Origin: JAJOKK01 sp965370555
GTDB taxonomy: Bacteria > Bipolaricaulota > Bipolaricaulia > UBA7950 > UBA9294
Length of the DNA stretch: 64,000 nt
Reading direction: 5' to 3'
Assembly (NCBI GenBank): GCA_965370555.1
Contig: CBDUVB010000001.1
Coordinates: 1-64,000, forward strand
The notes beneath the pieces are model-generated. The model had not been told where the DNA came from. It saw nothing but the letters and a program-made list of their open reading frames with translations, and searched no databases. The translations under genes were made by a program, and so were the position numbers. Positions within the stretch are counted from its first letter, which is position 1. Every line of letters starts with the position of its first letter. Of the stretch, positions 15,967-23,753 are shown piece by piece.

Positions 15967-18900
15967 ATGTCCGACGCGATGAGGGTTCAATCGTTCGCCG
16001 AGCTACTAGGTTCGGCTCTGCAAGAGTACGAGCACACAGAGAGTATCTTCGGGATCCACCGTTCGCTCTTCTACCAACCGAAATCCGACTCTCCCTGTGC
16101 AACAGAGATGTTCGGATCGTACTTGGCTACCCCCATCGGCCCAGCCGCCGGGCCGCACACGCAGCTTGCCCGCAACATTATCTCTGCCTGGCTCTCCGGG
16201 GGACGGTTCATCGAGCTGAAGACGGTGCAGATCATGGATGAACTCACGATCCCACGGCCGTGTATCGACATGGAAGATGAGGGATACAATGTCGAGTGGT
16301 CGCAGGAGTTGAAGCTTGAGCAGTCGGTGCGCGAGTACATCAATGCCTGGGCAGCGATTCACATCCTGCGGCGTGTCCTCGGCTTCGAGAATGTGGTGCC
16401 GTTCGGAACGATCTTCAACATGAGCGTCGGTTACAACCTGAAAGGGATAAAGGAACCCCGGATGCTCAGGTTCATGGATACGCTCACCGATGCCACAGAA
16501 GAGATCAACAAGATCAGAGAGACGCTCACCGAGAAATGGCCCGAGTTCTCCGATATAGAGATCCCGACCTGCCTGACAAACAGCGTCACCCTGTCCACGA
16601 TGCACGGCTGTCCGCCCGATGAGATCGAGCAGATCGCTCATTACCTGTTGGAGGAACGCGGTCTGCACACGATCGTCAAGGTCAATCCAACTCTCCTCGG
16701 TAAGGACAGAGTGATGCAGATCCTGCACAGCGAGCTTGGTTTCCACGATATCGATATTCCGGATAGCGTCTTCGATCACGATCTTCAGTACGAGCGAGCG
16801 GTGCGGATGATCGAGGAGTTGAAGAAGAGAGCAGCCGCGCGCGGCCTCTTCTTCGGGGTTAAGTTGAGCAACACCCTGGCCATGGCCAACCACCGTGGAG
16901 TGCTTCCTGGGGAAGAGATGTACATGTCCGGACGCGCCTTATACCCGATCACGATGAGCCTGTTCGATAAGCTGATGCGCGAATTCGACGGTGATCTCAA
17001 CGTCTCTTATGCCGGCGGCGCGGACGCGCTGAACGTCATCGACATACTCTCTTCAGGCGCATGTCCTGTTACCAGTGCCAGCGACCTGTTGCAGCCGGGT
17101 GGCTACTCGCGCCTCTTACAATACATAGATAACCTGGAAAGAGCGTTCGCTGAACGCGGGGTGACGAGCCTCGCCGAGCTGTCGCGTGATAAACTGGCGA
17201 ACCTTGCGTATGCCGCGAGCGCCGCACGCGGCGATCGACGCTACAACAAGGAATACCATCCTTACGGGCTTCCCAAAGTCAGCTCTGCCTTGCCTGCGTT
17301 CGACTGTATCACTGCTCCGTGTACCGCGGCCTGCCCAGTAGAGCAGGATGTCCCCGACTACGCGTGGCTGATCGCCCGTGGCGAGTATGACCGCGCGCTA
17401 TCTGTGATCTTAGCACGGAATCCTCTCCCTGGAATTACGGGTTACATCTGCACTCACGCCTGCCAGACGAAGTGCACGCGCAACAACTACGACGAGTCAG
17501 TGGCGATCCGTGCGCTGAAGCGGTTCGCGGTTGAGCACGGACGAGCTACCCTCGTACCACTCGGAAAGAGCGAACGCAAGGTGGCGGTGATCGGCAGTGG
17601 TCCATCCGGCCTTGCCGCGGCCTCGTTCCTGGCGCTAAACGGGATCGACGTGACGATCTACGAGGCAAAGGATACTGTTGGGGGAATGCCGGCGATCGCT
17701 CCCGAGTTCCGCCTGCCGCAGCATACCATCGATGAGGACATCGAGCGGATCGTAGAGCTAGGCGTGAAGATCGAGACCGGACACGCGGTCAGTGCTCCCC
17801 CGGAGGAACTCCTTGGTCAGGGTTTCGACGCGGTCTATGTGGCGACTGGGTTTCAGCGTGACGCCGAACTAAAGATCGATGGCATCACTGATGATATCGA
17901 TGGAAAAGGCGTGTTCACCGCACTCGATATCCTGGAACGGGTGCGACGCGGCGAGAGTGTGGATCTGGGTAAGAAGGTCATCGTCATCGGAGGGGGAAAC
18001 ACGGCGATCGACGCGGCGCGTACAGCGGCGCGCATATCAGGCGCGCCGGTAAGTGTGATATACAGACGCACGCGAGCCGAGATGCCCGCTGATGATGAGG
18101 AGATCGAAGGTCTCCTCGCCGAGGGGAACACCATCCGTGAGCTTCTCGCCCCGCAACGGGTGATCCGCAAGGACGAAAAGGTTGTTGCAGTAGAGTGTGT
18201 GCGCAACAAGTTAGGGAATCCCGGCCCCGACGGGAGGAGACGCCCGGTCGCGATCGAGGGGAGCGAGCACGAGATCCCCGTCGATACGATGATCGTCGCC
18301 ATTGGCCAACGGGCTGATCTCTCTTTCCTTGACGGGAGCAGCATATCTGTTGCTGACAAGGGGCGGATCGCCATTGCAGAGGAGACGGGCGACACGGGTG
18401 TCGCATGTGTCTACGCTGGTGGAGACGCGACGCGTGGACCAGCGACGATCATTCAGGGCTGCGCCGATGGCCGACGCGCGGCAGAGGCGATATGCGACAA
18501 GTTGGGAGTGGATTATCGTGAACTGACGGTGAACCATCCCGAGCTTTCGGATGAGGAGATCATCGAGGTCAAGCGCGCGCGCGCACGAAAGGAGCGGCGG
18601 GTTCCCTCGCCAATCCTCCCAGGCGACAAGCGCTCTGGGTTCGACCTTGTCGAAGGAACCCTGTCCGAAGAAGGAGCACGCATAGAGGCGGCGCGCTGCT
18701 TGCAGTGCTCGACTATCTGCGATAAGTGCGTCGAGGTCTGTCCCAATCGCGCCAATTACACGTATTTTGCCGATCCGTTACAGACCACATTGCCCGTTCT
18801 CTCTTGCCGCGATGGTGAGTTGGAGGTGAGTGGTGAGGAGACGTTCTCCTTGACACAGAGAAGGCAGATCCTCCACGTCGACGACTTCTGCAACGAGTGC

Positions 18901-19245
18901 GGCACGTGTGCCACATTCTGCGTCCACGATGGCAAACCGTACCTCGACAAGCCGCGCCTCTTCCTCGACGAGGCAAACTTCCAGCAAGAGGACGAGAACG
19001 CATTCTACGTACGCGGTAACGAGATAAGGTCTCGCCATGCCGGGAGTGAGGCGAGGCTCATCATCAACGGGGACAACGTGCAGTATGAAGACGAACACGT
19101 GCAGCTTACCCTGTCCCCAAGGCTCGCAATCGAAAGCATGCACCTAAAAAGGGTATTCGACGGAGAGCTATCGCTTACGCACATAGCAACGATGAGCGTG
19201 ATCCTGCGTGGAATCCAGGAATCGCTCTCATTCTTGGTAGAGTGA
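15967..19245 (+). CDS. ygfK: YgfK-like iron-sulfur flavoprotein (putative selenate reductase subunit)
   Basis: The 1092-aa protein has three parts. Residues 1-430 form a dihydroorotate-dehydrogenase-like barrel (ATPIGPAAGPHTQLARN, LTNSVTLSTMHGCPPDEIEQ). Residues 440-520 hold a glutamate-synthase-type iron-sulfur region (APCTAACPVEQDVPDY, CTHACQTKCTRNN). Residues 535-870 hold FAD and NAD(P) sites (VAVIGSGPSGLAAASFLALN, VIVIGGGNTAIDAARTAA). The tail has two 4Fe-4S motifs (CLQCSTICDKCVEVCPN, CNECGTCATFCVHDGKPY). The layout resembles dihydropyrimidine dehydrogenase. YgfK is linked to selenate reduction and, in anaerobes, to urate or purine catabolism; here it probably passes electrons from NAD(P)H to a cluster substrate. 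Confidence 0.92.
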   Translation: MSDAMRVQSFAELLGSALQEYEHTESIFGIHRSLFYQPKSDSPCATEMFGSYLATPIGPAAGPHTQLARNIISAWLSGGRFIELKTVQIMDELTIPRPCIDMEDEGYNVEWSQELKLEQSVREYINAWAAIHILRRVLGFENVVPFGTIFNMSVGYNLKGIKEPRMLRFMDTLTDATEEINKIRETLTEKWPEFSDIEIPTCLTNSVTLSTMHGCPPDEIEQIAHYLLEERGLHTIVKVNPTLLGKDRVMQILHSELGFHDIDIPDSVFDHDLQYERAVRMIEELKKRAAARGLFFGVKLSNTLAMANHRGVLPGEEMYMSGRALYPITMSLFDKLMREFDGDLNVSYAGGADALNVIDILSSGACPVTSASDLLQPGGYSRLLQYIDNLERAFAERGVTSLAELSRDKLANLAYAASAARGDRRYNKEYHPYGLPKVSSALPAFDCITAPCTAACPVEQDVPDYAWLIARGEYDRALSVILARNPLPGITGYICTHACQTKCTRNNYDESVAIRALKRFAVEHGRATLVPLGKSERKVAVIGSGPSGLAAASFLALNGIDVTIYEAKDTVGGMPAIAPEFRLPQHTIDEDIERIVELGVKIETGHAVSAPPEELLGQGFDAVYVATGFQRDAELKIDGITDDIDGKGVFTALDILERVRRGESVDLGKKVIVIGGGNTAIDAARTAARISGAPVSVIYRRTRAEMPADDEEIEGLLAEGNTIRELLAPQRVIRKDEKVVAVECVRNKLGNPGPDGRRRPVAIEGSEHEIPVDTMIVAIGQRADLSFLDGSSISVADKGRIAIAEETGDTGVACVYAGGDATRGPATIIQGCADGRRAAEAICDKLGVDYRELTVNHPELSDEEIIEVKRARARKERRVPSPILPGDKRSGFDLVEGTLSEEGARIEAARCLQCSTICDKCVEVCPNRANYTYFADPLQTTLPVLSCRDGELEVSGEETFSLTQRRQILHVDDFCNECGTCATFCVHDGKPYLDKPRLFLDEANFQQEDENAFYVRGNEIRSRHAGSEARLIINGDNVQYEDEHVQLTLSPRLAIESMHLKRVFDGELSLTHIATMSVILRGIQESLSFLVE

Positions 19246-19255
19246 GCAGGGTTAA

Positions 19256-19300
19256 GTGATTGAGCGAATGAGTGATTGAGCGAATGAGTGATTGAGTGAT
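19256..19300. repeat. short tandem repeat
   Basis: About three copies of the 16-bp unit GTGATTGAGCGAATGA lie just after the ygfK stop, the last one degenerate. Confidence 0.7.
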
Positions 19301-19335
19301 TTGACCTTCCGATCTCTCAATTCCTCAGCGCCCCT

Positions 19336-19376
19336 GGGGGGGTGTAGTAAGTCCTTCTCCCGATACTACACCCCCC
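19336..19376. repeat. GGTGTAGTA stem-loop repeat
   Basis: GGGGGGTGTAGTA and TACTACACCCCCC pair in a 13-bp stem around a 14-nt loop. It matches the hairpin at 9475-9511 when inverted. It could also act as a transcription stop between ygfK and the next gene, though no U tract follows. Confidence 0.6.
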
Positions 19377-19433
19377 GAGGCGGTAAAATGCTTGAGACTA
19401 CGGTTTGAGCTCGAAGACGAGCAGTGGAAAAGG

Positions 19434-19461
19434 TTTACTTAGCAGGTACAAGCACTATAGC
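19434..19461 (+). promoter_or_regulatory. weak candidate promoter
   Basis: TTTACT (19434-19439), 16 nt, TATAGC (19456-19461) precede the threonine-synthase-like gene by 17 nt, overlapping its ribosome site. Confidence 0.3.
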
Positions 19462-19478
19462 AAGGAGAGGATTGGGAT

Positions 19479-20717
19479 ATGGGAAAGATAAAGGCGCTGC
19501 GCTGCATATCGTGCGGCCGCGAGTTTTCCGCCGACGAGATCGAGTATACGTGCCCTGATTGCGGTGCGCGGCGAGGGACCCTGGAGGTAATCTACGACTA
19601 CGAAACGCTTGCCAAGCGCTTTGATCGACAGGCGCTCGCTCGCGATCCCGAACGTACGATGTGGCGATACCTTCCACTCCTCCCGATCGAGGATCGACGG
19701 TTCATACAGCCGCTGCGCGTCGGATACACGCCGGTCTATGCATTCCCTAAGCTCGCTGACAAATACGGCCTGAAGGCCCTCTACATCAAGGACGATGGAC
19801 AGAACCCGACGGCATCGTACAAGGATCGTGCGAGTGCCATCGTTGTGATCAAGGCACAGGAGAAGGGGAAACCAGTGGTCACCTGCGCTTCCACTGGGAA
19901 CGCGGCGAGTTCGCTCGCTGGATTCTCCGCCGCGACCGATCTGGAGACGGTCATCTTCGTCCCGCGCACAGCGCCGGAGGCGAAGGTCACGCAGCTCCTA
20001 ATTTATGGGGCGAAGGTCTTCCTTGTCAACGGCTCCTACGATGTCGCCTACGATCTTGCTGCCGAGGCGGCCGAAGCATTCGGGTGGTACAACCGCTCGG
20101 CCGCGGTGAACCCCTACCTCGTCGAGGGGAAGAAGACAGGGGCGCTCGAACTCGCCGAGCAGATGGACTGGGAGGTGCCCGATGTAGTCCTCGTCAGTGT
20201 TGGTGACGGCTCGGTGATCAGCGGAATCTGCAAGGGGTTCGACGAACTCGATACCCTTGGTCTGATCGAGCGGATACCGCGTGTGATCGGGGTGCAAGCA
20301 AAGGGTTCGGCTCCGATCGCGCAGGCGTTCGCGCGCTACAGCGGGGGCGAGGTTCTATTCGACGATATCGAGGCGCAGACGGTTGCCGACAGCATCTGCG
20401 TGGGAAAACCGCGCGACATCGTGAAAGCGGTGAAGTACGTCGCCAGAAACAACGGTGAGTTCATCACGGTGAGTGACGAAGAGATCATGGCCGCGATCGC
20501 GACGATGGCGCGCAAGACCGGTGTCTTTCCCGAGCCGGCCGGTGCAACTCCGTTCGCCGGCCTGATCAAGTTGGCCGACTCCGGTGAGATTTCAGGGAAG
20601 AGCGCGGCAGTGATGGTCACGGGGAACGGACTCAAGGACATCGTCACTGCCCGACGGGTGGCAGGCAAGGCGATCGAGATCGAACCCTCCCTCGACGAAG
20701 TGAAGGAACACCTATGA
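19479..20717 (+). CDS. threonine synthase-like PLP enzyme
   Basis: The 412-aa fold-type II PLP enzyme starts with a zinc ribbon (CISCGREFSADEIEYTCPDCG) as in many threonine synthases, then has NPTASYKDRAS with the PLP lysine, TCASTGNAASSLAGFSA (phosphate loop) and VSVGDGSVISGICKGF. By sequence it would make threonine from O-phosphohomoserine. Its place between ygfK and a molybdenum-hydroxylase subunit suggests another beta-elimination or replacement, since comparable clusters carry the related PLP enzyme diaminopropionate ammonia-lyase (YgeX). That is inference. The stop overlaps the next start by 4 nt (ATGA). Confidence 0.82.
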   Translation: MGKIKALRCISCGREFSADEIEYTCPDCGARRGTLEVIYDYETLAKRFDRQALARDPERTMWRYLPLLPIEDRRFIQPLRVGYTPVYAFPKLADKYGLKALYIKDDGQNPTASYKDRASAIVVIKAQEKGKPVVTCASTGNAASSLAGFSAATDLETVIFVPRTAPEAKVTQLLIYGAKVFLVNGSYDVAYDLAAEAAEAFGWYNRSAAVNPYLVEGKKTGALELAEQMDWEVPDVVLVSVGDGSVISGICKGFDELDTLGLIERIPRVIGVQAKGSAPIAQAFARYSGGEVLFDDIEAQTVADSICVGKPRDIVKAVKYVARNNGEFITVSDEEIMAAIATMARKTGVFPEPAGATPFAGLIKLADSGEISGKSAAVMVTGNGLKDIVTARRVAGKAIEIEPSLDEVKEHL

Positions 20718-21184
20718 AGATACGGTTCACCGTCAACGGAAGGAAGGTCGACCGCGAGGTTACGGCTGACTCGCGCCTCCTCGACCTTCTGCGTGACGAC
20801 CTCCACCTCACCGGAACGAAGGAGGGGTGTGGCGAAGGGGAGTGCGGAGCGTGCACCGTTCTTATCGATGGCAAGGCAGTCAATTCGTGCCTCGTCCTCG
20901 CCCCGCAGGCCGATGGAAAGGATATCCTTACAGTCGAGGGGCTGGCAAAGGGAGACGAACTTCATCCGATCCAGCGGGCGTTCGTGGAGAAGGGTGCGGT
21001 ACAGTGCGGATTCTGTACGCCGGGGTTTATCATGTCGACCTACGCGCTCCTGAAGGAAAGCCCCAACCCGAGCAACGAGGAGATACTGACCGCGCTCGAG
21101 GGAAACCTCTGCCGCTGCACCGGCTACACTAAGATTATCGAGGCGGTTCACTACGCTGCTGAACTGATGCGGGAGGAGGAGTGA
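20714..21184 (+). CDS. 2Fe-2S subunit of a xanthine dehydrogenase-family molybdenum hydroxylase
   Basis: The 156-aa protein holds both clusters of the small subunit: CGEGECGACTVLIDGKAVNSC (residues about 38-58, plant-ferredoxin type) and CGFCTPGFIMSTYALL followed by EGNLCRCTGYTKI (residues about 98-138). It passes electrons from the molybdenum centre to the FAD subunit. Start overlaps the previous stop (ATGA), so it belongs to that operon. The catalytic large subunit that should partner it is absent from the window. The gene ends exactly where repeat copy C begins. Confidence 0.93.
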   Translation: MKIRFTVNGRKVDREVTADSRLLDLLRDDLHLTGTKEGCGEGECGACTVLIDGKAVNSCLVLAPQADGKDILTVEGLAKGDELHPIQRAFVEKGAVQCGFCTPGFIMSTYALLKESPNPSNEEILTALEGNLCRCTGYTKIIEAVHYAAELMREEE

Positions 21185-21479
21185 AGAACCCCGTCTACAA
21201 GGCGGGGCATTGAAAGGCAGAAACCAAAGATCTAACCGGAGTTGGTCTTCATGCTACAATTTCATGCAGAGCTCTGTTGCATCGAAAGTAACGTCGCACA
21301 CAAGGTACGACGCTACACCCATCTTTTCGTAGCGTCGGAGCTTGTCTCCGACGTTGGGGGGGGCATCCCTGAGAGTACTTATGTAGCCAGTACGAACAAC
21401 GCGCTGACTCACCTGCGGCGAATCTCCGCTTTCCTCCCCCTAGCAAGCTGGGGGATATCTAGCGGAGGCTCTTTATGAT
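21184..21479 (-). repeat. hairpin-rich dispersed repeat, copy C (inverted)
   Basis: This copy is inverted relative to those at 13071 and 22949 and starts at the stop codon of the 2Fe-2S gene. It contains ACCCCGTC-TACAA-GGCGGGG, GTCGCACACAAGGTACGAC, GTCGGAG-CTTGT-CTCCGAC and CCCCCTAGCAAGCTGGGGG. Its right end supplies GGAGG and the ATG used by the next gene. Confidence 0.85.
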
Positions 21480-22110
21480 CGCGGCAACTCCAGTTAAGAT
21501 GCCCGCGGTCGAAGCGATCGTCCTCGCAGCCGGTGAGGGGAAGCGCTATGGCGCGATAAAACCACTCGTAGAGATCGATGGTGTTTCAGCGCTTGCGAGG
21601 ATCGTCGCGACGCTGCATCGGGCCGGGATCGAGCACATCCTCGTCGTTCTCGGCTACGCCGCAAAGAAGATCGAGCGTGAAGTCGACCTTAGTAATGAAC
21701 GGGTAGTCGTCAACTCCAACTACGAGAACGGGATGGGAAGCTCGCTTGTACTCGGCATCGAATCCCTCGCTTCGGAGACGACTGGTTTTCTCGTCCTCCA
21801 CGCCGACATGCCGTATGTCACGGAAGAGACGGTGCGTGCCGTTCTCGCACGAGCGCGGGAAGGTGGGCTCATTGTCGCCCCTATATATCGCGGAAAGAGA
21901 GGATTCCCGGTTTACCTCGATCGTTCGTGCTGTGAGGAGCTCCTGCCGACCCTGGTCGGAGAGACCGGAGCGCGGGAGTATATCGCCTCTCACCTCGGTG
22001 ATCTTGTTCTGGTGGAGGTGGACGATCCGGGCTGCGTATGGGATATCGATCGGCCGGAAGACCTGATGATGAAGGAGGAAGAACGTGAGCCTACAGTACT
22101 TAAAGGTTAG
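21475..22110 (+). CDS. mocA: MobA/MocA-like molybdenum cofactor nucleotidyltransferase
   Basis: The 211-aa protein begins with the nucleotidyltransferase signature AIVLAAGEGKRYGAIKPLVEI and has FLVLHADMPYVTEETV (metal-binding Asp region), YRGKRGFPVYLDRS and WDIDRPEDL. MocA (YgfJ) attaches cytidylate to molybdopterin for enzymes of the xanthine dehydrogenase family, matching the neighbouring subunits. The ATG at 21475 and its GGAGG lie in the end of the inserted repeat; Met9 (21499) may be the ancestral start but lacks a ribosome site. The gene overlaps the next by 26 nt. Confidence 0.85.
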   Translation: MIAATPVKMPAVEAIVLAAGEGKRYGAIKPLVEIDGVSALARIVATLHRAGIEHILVVLGYAAKKIEREVDLSNERVVVNSNYENGMGSSLVLGIESLASETTGFLVLHADMPYVTEETVRAVLARAREGGLIVAPIYRGKRGFPVYLDRSCCEELLPTLVGETGAREYIASHLGDLVLVEVDDPGCVWDIDRPEDLMMKEEEREPTVLKG

Positions 22111-22939
22111 CTCGATCGAGCAGCTCCTACAGAACATAGATGAGCCTGAGGCGCAGATTCTCTGTGGGGGAACCGATCTCCTCGTCAAGATGCGATCCAA
22201 ACTCATCCAGCCTCGCCTCCTACTCGACATCTCCGAAGTAGAGGAACTGCGCGGGATCCGCGTGGGCAACGGTGAAATCGAGATCGGTGCCGTCGTGACA
22301 GAGGGCGAGATTATCGCCTCCAAAGGCATAGCCGAACGCCTCCCTCTTCTCGTGACGGCCCTCTTACAGCTCGGATCGGTGCAGATCCGAAACCGTGGGA
22401 CCCTTGGGGGGAACCTGGTGAACGCCTCCCCAGCCGCGGACAGCGCAATCCCGCTCCTCCTCTACGATGCTGCGGTGATCCTGCAAAGTGTCTCCGGCGA
22501 GCGACGTATTTCTGTGGAGGACTTCCTACGCGGTCCCGGGAAGACCGCGATCGAACGCGGCGAGTTACTGCGGGCCATCGCGATCCCTATTCCCAGCGAA
22601 AAGTTCTCCCAGTTCTTCCACAAGGTTGGGCGGAGGAAGGCACTCACCATCGCCATCGCCTCCCTCGGGGCCCTGTTGCGGGTGGAGGATGGCACGGTGG
22701 AGGCAATACGCCTCGCCGCCGGCTCGGTCGCCCCCACCCCGATCCGCCTTCATCGCGTGGAGGAGTTTCTCATAGGAAGCAAGCTGACCGATTCTGTCAT
22801 TGCGTCCGCGCGCGAACTCGCATCGAGTGCGGTCCCTCCTATAGATGACATCCGCGCGAGTGCCGACTACCGGCAACATGTGATCGGCGATCTTCTCGCT
22901 CGCCTCCTTCGCGACGAGATGGAGAAGATTCAAAGCTGA
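22085..22939 (+). CDS. FAD-binding subunit of a xanthine dehydrogenase-family molybdenum hydroxylase
   Basis: The 284-aa protein has the two FAD loops of the CoxM/XdhB/YgfM family, CGGTDLLVKMRSKL (residues about 28-41) and QIRNRGTLGGNLVNASPAAD (about 100-120), then HKVGRRKALTIAIAS and the C-terminal domain. It takes electrons from the 2Fe-2S subunit. In Escherichia coli the equivalent ygfM lies beside ssnA, ygfK and xdhD, so the set here is nearly complete but for the molybdenum subunit. Start is GTG at 22085 after GAGGAAGAAC. The gene ends 10 nt before repeat copy B. Confidence 0.93.
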   Translation: MSLQYLKVSSIEQLLQNIDEPEAQILCGGTDLLVKMRSKLIQPRLLLDISEVEELRGIRVGNGEIEIGAVVTEGEIIASKGIAERLPLLVTALLQLGSVQIRNRGTLGGNLVNASPAADSAIPLLLYDAAVILQSVSGERRISVEDFLRGPGKTAIERGELLRAIAIPIPSEKFSQFFHKVGRRKALTIAIASLGALLRVEDGTVEAIRLAAGSVAPTPIRLHRVEEFLIGSKLTDSVIASARELASSAVPPIDDIRASADYRQHVIGDLLARLLRDEMEKIQS

Positions 22940-22948
22940 CACAGCACC

Positions 22949-23260
22949 TTCATAAAGAGCCTCCGCTGGATATCCTCCAGCTTGCTGGGGGAAGGAAAGC
23001 GGAGATTCGCCGCAGGCGAATCAGATTGTTGTTCGTACTGACCACATGAGTTCTCGCTAAGGATAAACCCCAGAACGTCGGAGACAAGCTCCGAGAGGCG
23101 CGCCTCGACGCTACGAAAAGATGGATGTAGCGTTGCACCTTGTGTGCAACGTTACTCTCGATGCAACAAAGTTCTATATGAACTGTAGCATGAAGACCAA
23201 CTCCGGTTAGATCTTTGGCTTCTGCCTTTCAATGCCCCGCAGCTTGCCGCAGAGTTCTTT
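22949..23260 (+). repeat. hairpin-rich dispersed repeat, copy B (uninterrupted)
   Basis: This copy has the same order of hairpins as copy A and lacks its insertion: GAGCCTCCGCTGG, CCAGCTTGCTGGGGG, GATTCGCC-GCA-GGCGAATC, GTCGGAG-ACAAG-CTCCGA, GTTGCACCTTGTGTGCAAC and a final CCCCGCAG-CTTG-CCGCAGAG stem. The last but one stem shows paired changes (GTCGCAC to GTTGCAC with GTGCGAC to GTGCAAC), evidence that the structure is kept. Confidence 0.85.
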
Positions 23261-23310
23261 ATTCGACTCCTTCTCCCTTTCGTGTTATGGTAAGAGCCGG
23301 AGGTGTTCTT

Positions 23311-23712
23311 ATGCAGAAACTACGAAGGCTTGGTCTTGTGATCCTGCTCCTCGGGGCGGTCGCCTTGGGAGGGTGCTTCCTCTTTCCCAACCATCCACCA
23401 ATCGCTTCGATTACCATTACCTATTCGAGTGAGGACCCACTCGTTGTCGACCTGGACGCATCCGGATCGACCGATGAGGATGGAGATGAGATCGTCGCTT
23501 ACATGTGGTCATTCGGAGACGACGATGTCGAGATCATCGCGCCGCCGGAAATTGACGGTCTGGTGACCTCGGCGACGGTTACAGAAGAGCTCATTACCGT
23601 CAATTTCCGGTTTGAGGGTACGTACAACGTGACCCTGGTGGTGCAGGACGCCAGAGGGAAGCTCTCCACGCCACTCCCGATGGAGATCACGGTCCCGCTC
23701 CCCGAATTATAG
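23311..23712 (+). CDS. PKD-domain lipoprotein
   Basis: The 133-aa protein starts at ATG 23311, 6 nt after GGAGGT; the frame extends upstream without signals. A lipoprotein signal peptide ends in the lipobox VALGGC (residues about 17-22), so the protein is probably anchored outside the membrane. The mature part is one PKD domain: PPIASITITY, DLDASGSTDEDGDEIVAYMW, SFGDD, FRFEGTYNVTLVVQDARG. It resembles the N-terminal part of the lipoprotein at 58862. Its role is probably binding or structure on the cell surface. Confidence 0.8.
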   Translation: MQKLRRLGLVILLLGAVALGGCFLFPNHPPIASITITYSSEDPLVVDLDASGSTDEDGDEIVAYMWSFGDDDVEIIAPPEIDGLVTSATVTEELITVNFRFEGTYNVTLVVQDARGKLSTPLPMEITVPLPEL

Positions 23713-23753
23713 GGGGCATGAGATATACCCATATGAAACAGAGGAGGTTTGCT

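Noticed and set aside
19479..20717. Diaminopropionate ammonia-lyase (YgeX) suggested by the ssnA-ygfK context
   Set aside because: The N-terminal zinc ribbon and the ASYKDR/STGNAASSLAG motifs fit threonine synthase better; the context-based option is kept only as a remark.
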